From NCBI RefSeq assembly GCF_036429475.1, contig NZ_CP144125.1, positions 2,666,001 through 2,730,000 of the forward strand: a stretch of DNA of 64,000 bases, written 5' to 3'. Position 1 is the first letter of the stretch. Every line of letters begins with the position of its first letter. The notes under the pieces are model-generated. The model saw only the letters and a list, made by a program, of their open reading frames with translations. It did no database searches and was not told the origin of the DNA. This stretch comes from Halalkalicoccus sp. CGA53 (GTDB taxonomy: Archaea > Halobacteriota > Halobacteria > Halobacteriales > Halalkalicoccaceae). Shown here one piece after another: positions 1-8,377 of the stretch. The translations under genes and the position numbers were made by a program.

Positions 1-352
1 TCACCTCGTGGCCGTAGTGAGCGAACACCGCGCCGTGGACCAGTTCGTGGACGACGGCCGTGAGGACCAGCGCGACGAGAACCGGGACGCCGATGGCGAT
101 CAGGTCGACCGAGTAGGCCGTCGTCTCGCCGTCGACCGTCACGTCGGTGAACGCCGCGAACAGCGCGGGACCCTGCAGTTCCCAGAGGAGGCCGACGACG
201 CCCGCGAGCGAGAGGACGCCCAGGAGAGACGAACCGACCAGCACCACCACCGTCGGATAGACGAACGAGTAGGGATCGGCGTAGCCATCCGGCGCCGGGG
301 GCGCACCGTGTGGGTCGGTCGGCCCGGACGTCCAGTGATCGGTCTCGGACAC
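1..352 (-). CDS. Membrane zinc metalloprotease, DUF3267-like (3' end cut by window)
   Basis: Only the first 117 residues are present because the gene runs off the left edge. Translation from the GTG at 352 gives a short acidic, proline-rich N-terminus, a hydrophobic segment at about residues 32-57, a second at 82-101, and then HELVH at residues 102-106, the HExxH zinc site of membrane-embedded metalloproteases. The sequence after it (GAVFAHYGHEV) resembles haloarchaeal DUF3267 proteins. The likely role is an intramembrane or membrane-associated protease; the substrate is unknown. The start is the first in-frame GTG before the hydrophobic region. The family call rests on the zinc motif and topology. 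Confidence 0.7.
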   Translation of the reverse strand, partial: MSETDHWTSGPTDPHGAPPAPDGYADPYSFVYPTVVVLVGSSLLGVLSLAGVVGLLWELQGPALFAAFTDVTVDGETTAYSVDLIAIGVPVLVALVLTAVVHELVHGAVFAHYGHEV

Positions 353-459
353 GGTCCCGACCACGCTCCGTACCGATAAGTACGTTCGATCGGCTACCTC
401 ACGAGGTCGTCTCCCCGTGCAAGGGGAGTTCCCCTCCTCGCGAGGTCGGTAGCGACCGA

Positions 460-1980
460 TCAGTCGTCCTCGAACCCGCTTCCCACCGGCGTCGGGGGCT
501 CTCCGGTCTCGGCGACGGGGTCTCGGTCTGCCTCCCTCTCGATCACGCTCTCGGTCCAGGTCCCCCTGAGGAGGTACGCCCCCGCGATGAGGACGATGAC
601 GACGTTGGTCAGTGCGTCCCCGACGAAGACCCCGGTCGCGTCCATCCCGAGGGGTTCGGCGAAGCCGTAGGCGAGCAGCGGCCGGAGGACGATGAAGCCG
701 ATGATCGCGAACGTCATGGCGACTCGCGTGCTGCCGCTGCCGCGAAACGCCCCCTGGACGATGTAGAAGACGCCGAGGAAGACGAACGAGAGACTGACGA
801 TCCGGAGATACTCCCCACCGATGGCGGTCACCTCCCCGGCACCCGATCCGGTGATGAAGACGCCGACGATCGGGTCGGCGAAGGCGTAGACGAAGGCGCT
901 GAACAGCAGCAGACAGCCGGCGATGAGCGCGGCACCGGCGAGGACGCCCCGCTTCGCGCGGTCGACCTGTCTCGCCCCGAGGTTCTGGCCGACGACGGTC
1001 TCGACCCCGCGCGCGAGTCCGAGCGCTGGGAGCACGACCATCGAGGTGACGCGGGTCCCGATCCCGTAGCCGGCGACCGCGGTCGGACCGGCCAGCGCGA
1101 CCAGCGCGGTCAGGATCGTCACGCTGAACGCCTTCGTGCTGATCTCGATGCTCGCGGGCGCGCCGATCGTGACGAGCTGTTTCACCGTAGCGAGTTCGAG
1201 CCGGAAGTCACCGGGCGCGAGCTGGATGCCGACCGACCCCGAGAGCAACAGCCAGATCCCGATCCCGGCGGCGAGCCCCCGCGAGAGGATCGTCGCGAAC
1301 GCCGCACCCTGGACCTCCCACCCCGCGAAACCGGTCGTCGCGTACAGCGAGGCCTCGAGCGCCTCGAGGCCGAACCACGCGAAGACGACGTTCTCCTCGA
1401 ACCCGAGGATGAAGAACGGATCGATGACGACGTTGAGCACGACGCTGAACGTCATGAGGTAGAGCGGCGTCCGGGTGTCACCCCAGCCCTGGAGCAACGA
1501 CTGGAAGACGAAGAAGGCGAAGATGAAGGGCATCCCGACGAACTCCGTCCGGGTATAGACGAGCGCGTAGTCGTACTCCAGGGTACCGGGTTCGGCGCCG
1601 ATAAGCCGGAGCAACGAGGGCGTGAGGAGGAAGCCGAGGAGTGCGAACAGTATCGAGAGCGCGAAGACGAACGTGACCGTCTGTCCGGCGACGCTCGTGA
1701 TCCGATTCAGGTTGCCCGCACCCTTGTTCTGGGCGACGAGCACGGTCCCGGCGACGTTGAACCCGATCGCGAAGCTGATCACGAGGAAGATGATCGCCCA
1801 CGAAAAGGACAGCGCGGAGACCGCCTCCTGGCCGAGACGACCGACCCAGAACGTGTCGGCGAGGTTGTAGCCGACCATCAGCAGGTTGGTGAGGACGATC
1901 GGCACCGAGAGCACGATCAGCGGCCAGACCAGGTTCCCGTTGATGACGTCGACCGACCGGTTCGATCCTCCCTCGCTCAC
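460..1980 (-). CDS. MATE family efflux transporter
   Basis: 506 residues with about twelve hydrophobic helices in two similar halves, the size and layout of MATE (multi-antimicrobial extrusion, NorM/DinF-type) transporters. N-terminal features such as NLADTFWVGRLG and the internal repeat around VVGQNLGA are typical of the family. It probably exports cationic or hydrophobic compounds across the cytoplasmic membrane using an ion gradient. Its ATG overlaps the stop of the upstream TetR gene by four bases (1977-1980), so the two are almost certainly one transcript and the regulator probably controls the pump. The C-terminal tail of about 30 residues is acidic and proline-rich and probably cytoplasmic. 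Confidence 0.9.
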   Translation of the reverse strand: MSEGGSNRSVDVINGNLVWPLIVLSVPIVLTNLLMVGYNLADTFWVGRLGQEAVSALSFSWAIIFLVISFAIGFNVAGTVLVAQNKGAGNLNRITSVAGQTVTFVFALSILFALLGFLLTPSLLRLIGAEPGTLEYDYALVYTRTEFVGMPFIFAFFVFQSLLQGWGDTRTPLYLMTFSVVLNVVIDPFFILGFEENVVFAWFGLEALEASLYATTGFAGWEVQGAAFATILSRGLAAGIGIWLLLSGSVGIQLAPGDFRLELATVKQLVTIGAPASIEISTKAFSVTILTALVALAGPTAVAGYGIGTRVTSMVVLPALGLARGVETVVGQNLGARQVDRAKRGVLAGAALIAGCLLLFSAFVYAFADPIVGVFITGSGAGEVTAIGGEYLRIVSLSFVFLGVFYIVQGAFRGSGSTRVAMTFAIIGFIVLRPLLAYGFAEPLGMDATGVFVGDALTNVVIVLIAGAYLLRGTWTESVIEREADRDPVAETGEPPTPVGSGFEDD

Positions 1981-2606
1981 CCGACCACCCCGGATTCTGC
2001 CCCGGCCGTCAGTAGTCGACGTTCGATGTAGGCGAAAAGCTCCTCACGGATCCGGGCGGTCTCGGCCGCGTCGGTCGTCGCCGCCTCCTGCATCGCACCG
2101 TGGACCGTCGCGAGCAGCATCGCGGCGACCCGGTCCGGCTCGACCTCGCGGAACGTGCCCTCCTCGATCCCCCGACGGACGACCGCGGCGAAACGCTCGC
2201 GGAAGAACCTGTCGTTCCGGGTGAAGTGCTCGCGGTAGGCCTCGTCGGTGGCGGCCTGCGCGCGGAGTTCGACCATCGCGGCCCTGAACTCGGCTCGCTC
2301 GGGGTGGATCGTCTCCGGGACCGCGTGGTCGACGATCCCCCGGAGGTGTTCGCGTGCGTCCCCATACTCGCGATCGGGGATCGTCTCCTCGAACCGCTCG
2401 AGCATGAACGAGAGGAACTCGAGCAAGAGGTCGTCCTTCCCGTCGTAGTGGTGATAGAGCAACGACTTGCTCTTCGGGAACTCGTCGCCGATCCGCTGGA
2501 TCGTCAGCCCGGCGTAACCGTGTGCTCGGAGCGCGCGGTAGGTGGCCTGCATGATCGCCTCGCGCGTGTCGGCCGGTTCGTCGTCGAAGAGTCCTCCCGA
2601 GCCCAT
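1977..2606 (-). CDS. TetR/AcrR family transcriptional regulator
   Basis: 209 residues from the ATG at 2606. The N-terminal helix-turn-helix region (TREAIMQATYRALRAHGYAG, then SKSLLYHHYDGKDDLL) is the classic TetR DNA-binding domain; the C-terminal part is the variable ligand-binding domain. An alternative ATG at 2621 would add five residues but lies inside the palindromic operator at 2607-2624. A TATA-like element near 2633-2643 (CTTATCG on the coding strand) fits a nearly leaderless transcript from 2606, so that start is preferred. It is translationally coupled to the MATE pump gene downstream, which points to autoregulated, ligand-released control of efflux. Confidence 0.9.
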   Translation of the reverse strand: MGSGGLFDDEPADTREAIMQATYRALRAHGYAGLTIQRIGDEFPKSKSLLYHHYDGKDDLLLEFLSFMLERFEETIPDREYGDAREHLRGIVDHAVPETIHPERAEFRAAMVELRAQAATDEAYREHFTRNDRFFRERFAAVVRRGIEEGTFREVEPDRVAAMLLATVHGAMQEAATTDAAETARIREELFAYIERRLLTAGAESGVVG

Positions 2607-2624
2607 TGATTGAACGTTCATTCA
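2607..2624. promoter_or_regulatory. Palindromic TetR-type operator
   Basis: The 18 bases TGATTGAACGTTCATTCA form an inverted repeat centred on AACGTT with one mismatched pair. The TGAATGA/TCATTCA core is common in operators of the TetR/AcrR family. It lies immediately before the preferred start codon of the regulator gene, between the TATA-like element and the coding sequence, so repressor binding would block transcription of the regulator-pump pair. Confidence 0.75.
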
Positions 2625-2737
2625 GTCCCTGACGATAAGACGGTTGCGATCCGGACTCCCGCGTTCGTGCCGTCGGCCGTCACCCGTGACTCCGTGTGAC
2701 CGGACGCTTGATAGGGGGCCGCACCGACCCCGGTACC

Positions 2738-3697
2738 GTGACCGAACGCCACCCGACCGTCGATCATCGACTCTCCGACGACGAATCTAACGTTCACTAC
2801 GACTGGTCCGCCGAACGCAAGCCCGCTCTGACGGTCGCTCCCGGCGAGACCGTCCGCTTCGACTGTCGGGACGCCTCGAACGGCGAGATCGGGCCCAAGA
2901 CGACCGTCGAGATGCTTCGCTCGCTGACGTTCGAGGGGCATCCGCTCACCGGTCCGGTTGCCGTCGAGGGTGCGGAGCCGGGCGACGTCCTCGAAGTCGA
3001 ACTGCTCGGCTTCGAGGAGCGCGGACACGGGTTCACGTACTTCTACGAGGGGGACGCCGGGAAGGGGCTGCTCCCGGACGCGTTTGACGATCCGGGGTTG
3101 TACGTCTGGGAGATCGATGACGGCGTCGCCGAGTTCGTCGACGGGATAGAGGTACCGGTCGACCCGTTCCCGGGGTGTATCGGTGTCGCTCCCGCCGCGG
3201 ACGGTGTCCACGCGACGACACCTCCACGGCGGGTCGGCGGCAACGTCGATATCAAACACCTCACCGCCGGTTCGACGCTGTACCTCCCGATCGAAGTCGA
3301 AACGGGGCTGTTCTCGATCGGTGACTGCCACGCGGCTCAGGGCGACGGCGAGGTCTGTGTCACCGCGATCGAGGCGGCGATGTCGGTGACCGCACGGCTG
3401 GATCTCAGAAGAGACATGTCGATCGAGGAGCCACAGTTCCGGACGACCGGGCCGTTCACCCCGACAGGGGTCGACGAGCCGATGTTCGCGACGACCGGTA
3501 TCGCCGACGACCTGATGACCGCGAGCAAAAAGGCGGTCGGTCAGATGATCGACCATCTCCACGACGAGCGACGCCTCTCTCGGGACGAGGCGTACATCCT
3601 CTGTTCGGTGGCGGTCGACCTGAAGATCAACGAAGTCGTCGATGCACCGAACTGGGTCGTCTCGGCGTATCTCCCCGAGAGCCTCTTTCCCGGGTAG
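2738..3697 (+). CDS. Acetamidase/formamidase family protein
   Basis: 319 residues from the GTG at 2738. The protein matches the FmdA/AmdA acetamidase/formamidase fold: an N-terminal half with FDCRDASNGEIGPKTT and GPVAVEGAEPGDVLEVEL, then VPVDPFPGCIGVAP, the metal-site region GGNVDIKHLTAGSTLYLPIE, FSIGDCHAAQGDGEVCVTAIE and a C-terminal DLKINEVVDAPNWVV. It probably hydrolyses short amides to ammonia and a carboxylate in the cytoplasm. An in-frame GTG at 2696 would add 14 residues, but a TATA-like CTTGATAG at 2707-2714 lies about 27 bases before 2738 and favours that start. It diverges from the TetR/MATE operon. The true substrate cannot be told from sequence. Confidence 0.88.
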   Translation: MTERHPTVDHRLSDDESNVHYDWSAERKPALTVAPGETVRFDCRDASNGEIGPKTTVEMLRSLTFEGHPLTGPVAVEGAEPGDVLEVELLGFEERGHGFTYFYEGDAGKGLLPDAFDDPGLYVWEIDDGVAEFVDGIEVPVDPFPGCIGVAPAADGVHATTPPRRVGGNVDIKHLTAGSTLYLPIEVETGLFSIGDCHAAQGDGEVCVTAIEAAMSVTARLDLRRDMSIEEPQFRTTGPFTPTGVDEPMFATTGIADDLMTASKKAVGQMIDHLHDERRLSRDEAYILCSVAVDLKINEVVDAPNWVVSAYLPESLFPG

Positions 3698-4072
3698 GAA
3701 TCGATTGGGTGGCCGGGATCGTGACTCGTGCGGAGCGATCGACGACCGGCAGACGAACCGCCGATCGACCGCGTACTTCCCGTCGACTGCGTGGATCTCC
3801 ACGGCGTTCGGATAGGTGGCCGGAACGATCACGCATCGGTCGGATCCTACAGCGGTTTTCGAGTCGAGCGTTTCACACCAACTCGGCTGTGAGCATCGAA
3901 CACACGTGTCGTCCGCGGGCGAGTGGAACGACGAGAAGCCGAGCGTCTCCGGTCGAAGGACTCACTGTAGAGGTACGAGTCCCGACACTACAAAGAGGTG
4001 TCTATGGCCTTTTCGAATAGGGGTCCGGTCCGGACTTTCCACTCGGAGACCGACGCCGTCGAGGGACCCGAA
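3698..4072. other. Intergenic region, no gene seen
   Basis: 375 bases between two genes that converge. Short open frames occur in several frames but none has haloarchaeal codon bias, a promoter or a recognisable protein. A minus-strand stretch read from 3832 (IVPATYPNAVEIHAVDGKY) looks mildly protein-like and could be a gene remnant, but no family is recognised. Confidence 0.5.
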
Positions 4073-4312
4073 TCAAGCCCTGACCATCCGAATCTGCGGG
4101 AGTAGCTTCCGACTCAGCACTACGTAGGCCAACCCGAACGCGATCAATCCGAACGCACTCATCCAGAGTGCGAGCGTGAGATCACCCGAGCCAGCCAGCA
4201 GGAAGGTATTGTATTCGATCACGAACCCTGCGAGGGTAAGCACACCAGCGACGAGTGAATAGCTCAGTACGAGCGCGACCTGCACGAAGAGTTCTATCGC
4301 CTGGGTTTTCAT
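4073..4312 (-). CDS. Small two- or three-helix membrane protein, unknown function
   Basis: 79 residues from the ATG at 4312. Hydrophobic segments at about residues 9-33 and 46-69 suggest a small integral membrane protein with a basic C-terminus (SRKLLPQIRMVRA). A TATA-like ATTATG on the coding strand near 4335-4342 lies about 27 bases before this ATG, supporting a leaderless start here rather than at 4360. No family is recognised. It stands alone between an intergenic gap and the divergent amidase gene. Confidence 0.65.
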   Translation of the reverse strand: MKTQAIELFVQVALVLSYSLVAGVLTLAGFVIEYNTFLLAGSGDLTLALWMSAFGLIAFGLAYVVLSRKLLPQIRMVRA

Positions 4313-4633
4313 AGACCACCGTGGGGATACGGAAGCATAATCGTACTGTTCCCCCGTCACACTCGTCGGGACGTCAGGAGCGTACGAACCGGGAACGACG
4401 AACCCGAATCCGACTCGAAACCGGTTCGGGAGCGGATCCCCCTCGGTGTGATCTCTCGACGGTACACCGAGTACGTGCGCCGTCGGCGAACCCGGACTCG
4501 AACGTGGGACGAGACGTTCGTTTGCTGCGAGCGCCAGTCAGATCGACGGTCGCGGAGACGGCGGCGTCGCCGAATCACGGGATCGATTGACGCTACGGCA
4601 GGGACTATCACCCCCGACCGACTCTCACCGCGT
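4313..4633. other. Intergenic region between divergent genes
   Basis: 321 bases holding the promoter of the small membrane protein (minus strand, TATA-like element near 4338) and, at the far end, that of the amidase (ACTATC near 4604). The open frame that extends upstream of the amidase start through this region is arginine-rich and unlike its family, so it is treated as non-coding. Confidence 0.6.
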
Positions 4634-6130
4634 ATGAACGGGGAGTCCGTCGATCCGATCGAAGCGACCGTCGGTGACGTCCACGCGGCGTTCGAGGCGG
4701 GGACGATGACCGCGGTCGGTCTCGTCGACCGGTACCTGGAACGGATCGACGCGTACGACGACGAGCTCCGGTCGATACTGGCCGTCAACCCGACTTCTCG
4801 CGAGTGGGCGGCCGAACTCGACGCGACCTTCGAACGGGAGGGGCTCTCCGGTCCGCTCCACGGGATCCCGATCGTCCTGAAGGACAACCACGACACGTAC
4901 GACCTGCCGACGACGGCAGGATCGGAGGCGCTCGCGGGCTCTCGCCCCGACGAAGACGCGTTCGTGGTGGAACGACTCCGCGACGCCGGCGCTATCGTCC
5001 TGGCGAAGGCGAACCTCCAGGAGCTCTCGTTCGGGGTCGATACGGTCAGTTCGCTGGGCGGCGAGACGAAAAACGCCTACTCGCTGTCGCATCGACCCTC
5101 GGGATCGAGCGGGGGGACGGCCGCGGCCATCGCCGCGAACCTCGGTCTGCTCGGAACCGGCTCCGACACCTGTTCGTCGGTGCGGTCCCCACCGGCGTTC
5201 AACGCTCTGGTCGGAGTTCGGCCGACGACGGGCCTCGTGAGCCGAACCGGTATCGTCCCCCTCTCGACGACACAGGACACCCCCGGGCCGATCGCCCGGA
5301 CGGTCGAAGACGCTGCCCGGATGCTCGACGTCCTGGTCGGCTACGACCCGGCGGACCCGACCACCGCGACGGGCCACGACGCTCGGCCATCCGGCGGATA
5401 CGTCTCCCACCTCGACGAGCGGGGACTCGAGGGCGCTCGGATCGGCGTCGTTCGGTCGTTCTTCGGGCTGTCCGACGAATCACTCGACCTCGAGGAGGGG
5501 GCAGCGACGGTGACGGAGATAACGGAACGAGCGATCGAGGAGATGGTGGCTGCGGGTGCGACCGTCTTCGATCCCGTCCGGGTCGCCGACCCGGAACGAC
5601 TCGACGCGGCGCGCCTCGTCGGCCTGGAGTTCGGACGCGATCTGAACCGGTATCTCGGCGGGCGTGAGGGGGTCCCGAACACGCTCGAGGCCATCGTCGA
5701 CTCCGGGAAGATCCACCCGTGGATACGCGAGCGCATCGAGGACGCCGGGATCCTCGACGTCGACGCCGAAACCGTAGGAGAGAGTCGGGAGTACCTGAAG
5801 CGACTCGCGCTCCGGGGGGAGCTTCGCGTCGATACCCTCGCGAGGATGGCGAACGAGCGGCTGGATGCGCTGGTCTACCCGCCTTCTGCCGTTCCACCCG
5901 TTGCGCTCCCCGAGCGTCAGCCGTTCAGCGAGATGCGCTGTGAACTCGCCGCCCACACGGGACTGCCTGCGATCGTCGTGCCCGCAGGGTACACGGATGG
6001 AGGACTTCCCGTCGGTGTCGAACTCCTCGGCCGATCGTTCGGGGAGCCACGCCTGTTCGAACTCGCGTACGCCTACGAGCAGGCATCGGGACACCGCGAC
6101 CCCCCGGAGGCGTACGGTCCGATCGGATGA
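4634..6130 (+). CDS. Amidase signature family hydrolase
   Basis: 498 residues from the ATG at 4634. It has the amidase signature layout: catalytic Lys in GIPIVLKDNHD (about residue 83), the Gly/Ser-rich loop with the cis-Ser in SHRPSGSSGGTAAA, and the nucleophilic Ser in GTGSDTCSSVRSPPAF, followed by GLVSRTGIVPLSTTQDTPGP. In most relatives the third motif reads DTGGS(I/V)R; here it is DTCSSVR, with Cys and Ser replacing the two glycines, while the catalytic serine is kept. Unlike GatA it is not next to other gat genes. The probable reaction is hydrolysis of an amide to acid and ammonia; the substrate is unknown. It converges with the regulator gene ending at 6144. Confidence 0.88.
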   Translation: MNGESVDPIEATVGDVHAAFEAGTMTAVGLVDRYLERIDAYDDELRSILAVNPTSREWAAELDATFEREGLSGPLHGIPIVLKDNHDTYDLPTTAGSEALAGSRPDEDAFVVERLRDAGAIVLAKANLQELSFGVDTVSSLGGETKNAYSLSHRPSGSSGGTAAAIAANLGLLGTGSDTCSSVRSPPAFNALVGVRPTTGLVSRTGIVPLSTTQDTPGPIARTVEDAARMLDVLVGYDPADPTTATGHDARPSGGYVSHLDERGLEGARIGVVRSFFGLSDESLDLEEGAATVTEITERAIEEMVAAGATVFDPVRVADPERLDAARLVGLEFGRDLNRYLGGREGVPNTLEAIVDSGKIHPWIRERIEDAGILDVDAETVGESREYLKRLALRGELRVDTLARMANERLDALVYPPSAVPPVALPERQPFSEMRCELAAHTGLPAIVVPAGYTDGGLPVGVELLGRSFGEPRLFELAYAYEQASGHRDPPEAYGPIG

Positions 6131-6143
6131 CCGTTCTCCCTCG

Positions 6144-6596
6144 CTACCGGAGGATCGAGCGGATCGAACGGACGATACCGGTGTCTTCGCCCGGGTCCGA
6201 GCCATCGGACCCGGTCACCGCGGTCTCTCCCCGGAACTCGTCCTCGATGTAGGGTCCGAACAGCGAGGCGAGCTCCGTCGGGACGACCGTTCCGCGGGAC
6301 TGTTCGTACTCAATCACCCCGTACTCGTCGAGCTTCGGGAGATGAGACTGATAGAGCGCGATGTAGACCCGCTGGCGCTGGCTCGAACTCAGCGCCTCTA
6401 CCGTCGTCTCGTTCTCCCAGGCCGCGATCGCCTCCGCGATGTCGCGCATCACGTAGGTCTCCTCCTCGTGAGTCAGGAGGTAGCTCAACACGGCCCGTCG
6501 ACGCCCGCTCTGTAGCAGGTGGAACACGTCGTCTCGCTCCAGACCGGGACGGTTATCTGGGGCGGGGTCTTCATCAGGGATCGTTGGAACGCTCAT
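6144..6596 (-). CDS. Winged-helix regulator of the DUF7344 type (soluble paralogue)
   Basis: 150 residues from the ATG at 6596. The core (VFHLLQSGRRRAVLSYLLTH ... SQRQRVYIALYQSHLPKLDE followed by GVIEYEQ) is the haloarchaeal winged-helix domain in which the QSHLPKLD stretch forms the recognition-helix region. It has no membrane segment: the C-terminus is acidic and ends in IRSILR. A TATA element on the coding strand (TTTATATTATC, about 6624-6634) is placed for a nearly leaderless start at 6596, so the longer frame to 6653 is rejected. It is the first of three related genes in a row on this strand. Targets are unknown. Confidence 0.8.
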   Translation of the reverse strand: MSVPTIPDEDPAPDNRPGLERDDVFHLLQSGRRRAVLSYLLTHEEETYVMRDIAEAIAAWENETTVEALSSSQRQRVYIALYQSHLPKLDEYGVIEYEQSRGTVVPTELASLFGPYIEDEFRGETAVTGSDGSDPGEDTGIVRSIRSILR

Positions 6597-6621
6597 GGTC
6601 TCACTAACGTATACGATATTC

Positions 6622-6634
6622 TGATAATATAAAT
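6622..6634 (-). promoter_or_regulatory. TATA/BRE promoter of the DUF7344 gene
   Basis: The coding-strand sequence ATTTATATTATC ends about 26 bases before the ATG at 6596, the usual spacing for archaeal promoters with little or no leader. Confidence 0.6.
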
Positions 6635-6849
6635 GTCGCGTACCGTTCATCACGTTTCGGTCCTCACTAAGAACCTGTTAGCCGGTGCGTAGACCCGGAC
6701 TGCCCGCCCCGAGAGCCCCTCCCCTACGTATCCGATCACGTGTGATGGGCGATCGTCGACTGAAAGTGGTCGGATCCAGTGTACTGGATGGAAGACACCG
6801 CAGATTTATAAGGATAGAGATGTGAATACTCCCCGAACACTAGGACTGT

Positions 6850-7389
6850 TCACGGACCCCAGAGCGCGTACGCGCCGACCGCGATCAGCGTTCCGAAGCT
6901 GACGATCGCCCCGGCCGCGAGGACGGTGTCGAACCCCGCGAGAACCGCGACGGAGAACACCGATCCGAGGACGCTCACCCCGATGACGAGCTGAAACGGC
7001 CAGCGGTCGGGCTCCGGCGAGCCCATGTGCGCCTTGACGTCGGCCGACTCCTCCCGGAGTTCGACACGCTTCGTATCCGTATCGTAGTCGACGATGTCGA
7101 GCGCGTCGAGCTTCGGGAGGTGTGTCTGGTGGAGCGAGACGTAGACGCTCTGTCTCAGGTTTCGTGGCGGTGGATCCTCGTTGCTCTCGAGGGTCGCTAT
7201 CCGCTCCGAGAGCTCTCGGATCGTCGCCGACCCACCCCGTTCGTCGAGAACGGTGATGACCGCGCGACGACGGTCGTTGCGCAGTATGTCGTGAATCTCG
7301 CCTTCGTCGAATCGTCGCGCCGAATTCATCATTTGTTTTCCCTTCGGAATGCGGACAGACGACGCTGTCCCCTCCCCCTGGTTCCCCAT
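6850..7389 (-). CDS. Membrane-anchored DUF7344-type winged-helix regulator
   Basis: 179 residues from 7389. Residues about 28-110 form the winged-helix domain (HDILRNDRRRAVITVLDERG, QSVYVSLHQTHLPKLDALDI, VDYD); two hydrophobic helices follow at about 131-152 and 155-177. The protein would therefore bind DNA while tethered to the membrane. Starts at 7332 or 7329 (MMNSARR, MNSARR) would trim a 19-residue basic leader and keep the whole domain; no clear promoter decides between them. It resembles the neighbours at 6144 and 7790, most closely the latter, which shares the C-terminal helix pair. Ligand and targets are unknown. Confidence 0.75.
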   Translation of the reverse strand: MGNQGEGTASSVRIPKGKQMMNSARRFDEGEIHDILRNDRRRAVITVLDERGGSATIRELSERIATLESNEDPPPRNLRQSVYVSLHQTHLPKLDALDIVDYDTDTKRVELREESADVKAHMGSPEPDRWPFQLVIGVSVLGSVFSVAVLAGFDTVLAAGAIVSFGTLIAVGAYALWGP

Positions 7390-7789
7390 TCATCGCCATG
7401 AAGTATCATTCTTGCCGATGGTTACCTTCGAACGGATCGATACATTAATCCGGAGCGACGATCTGTAATCTCCCGTTAGCGTTCGACAACCCGAGAGAAC
7501 ACGCGACGACGATCGGCCTGAACACCGATCGAAGAGCGCGTGTAACTCGGCCGCCATCGGATCCGTCCTCCTCTTCGGCCTCGTTCTCGTTGGGGTCCGT
7601 CTCCGAACTCGTATCATGCGATGGATCGATCTCCCGAAAGATTAGACTGCTGGCGTCCCAACCAAGTCCTCTCGAGCGTCACCCATCGCTCCATCACGGG
7701 ATTCATCCCGTGTTCTCCTCGCGTTCTCTCACGGTCCTCCGATCGGCCCAGCGATCGCCACGACCTACAAGCCGTCGGAGCAGGGCCAA
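7390..7789. other. Intergenic region, no gene seen
   Basis: 400 bases upstream of the 6850-7389 gene. It contains AT-richer patches (ATTAATCC near 7445 and TATCATTC near 7404, both on the plus strand) that could carry that gene's promoter. No open frame with a convincing protein was found on either strand. Confidence 0.5.
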
Positions 7790-8377
7790 TCAGGGTTCCA
7801 GCGCTTCCTCGCTGCCCAGGAGGTTCATCCGTGACTGGTAGGTGTGAACCACCGCGCTCGTCGCGAAGAGCGCGACCAGGATGCCCGCGAGCGAGAGCCC
7901 AGCGAGCCCGGCGAACGGGCCGACTCCCGCCCAGGTCACCAGCGTGAGAAGCGCCGCGACTCCCGACAGACCGAGGTAGTAGTGCGACCACGGGACGTCG
8001 TTTCTCGGAGCGTACTCGAGGTACATCTGAACCTCGCGGGCGCCCTCGGTTAGCTCCACCTCCCCACGTCGCGCGTCGTACTCGACGATGTCGTACTCGT
8101 CGAGCTTCGGGAGATGTGACTGTCTGAGTGCCGTGTAGACGCACTTGCGCGCGGAGGAGTCGAGTCGCTCGACGGTGGTGTCGTTCTCCCAGGCGGCGAC
8201 GTGATCGACGAGCTCGCGGAGCTGTACTGACTCCCCCTCCCGGTGTTTCATGTAGTTGAGCACCTGCTGTCTGCGGTCGTTGCTCAACACCTCGAAGATG
8301 TCCTCTCGTCTGATCGTAGGGGTCGTCGGTGTCTGTAGCTCCCCGGCGTCCGTGGCGGATACTGTGTCAGTGCTCAT
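7790..8377 (-). CDS. Membrane-anchored DUF7344-type winged-helix regulator
   Basis: 195 residues from the ATG at 8377. An acidic leader is followed by the winged-helix domain (IFEVLSNDRRQQVLNYMKHR, ARKCVYTALRQSHLPKLDEY, IVEYDARRGEVELT), a short linker and two hydrophobic helices at about 133-155 and 158-178, ending in a charged tail. The DNA-binding half is very like that of the soluble paralogue at 6144; the membrane half is shared with the one at 6850. An AT-rich tract near 8436-8450 (ATTAGTTATTAG on the coding strand) may be the promoter, leaving a leader of about 50 bases. The longer frame to 8515 is not supported. Confidence 0.78.
   Translation of the reverse strand: MSTDTVSATDAGELQTPTTPTIRREDIFEVLSNDRRQQVLNYMKHREGESVQLRELVDHVAAWENDTTVERLDSSARKCVYTALRQSHLPKLDEYDIVEYDARRGEVELTEGAREVQMYLEYAPRNDVPWSHYYLGLSGVAALLTLVTWAGVGPFAGLAGLSLAGILVALFATSAVVHTYQSRMNLLGSEEALEP

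Noticed and set aside
310-2031. A 573-codon plus-strand frame opposite the MATE gene
   Set aside because: Low-complexity charged sequence that mirrors the MATE codons; the minus strand encodes a full transporter.
2618-3832. A 404-codon minus-strand frame covering the acetamidase region
   Set aside because: Antisense to a clear acetamidase/formamidase. Only its first 40 residues, in the intergenic gap, look slightly protein-like, and no family is recognised.
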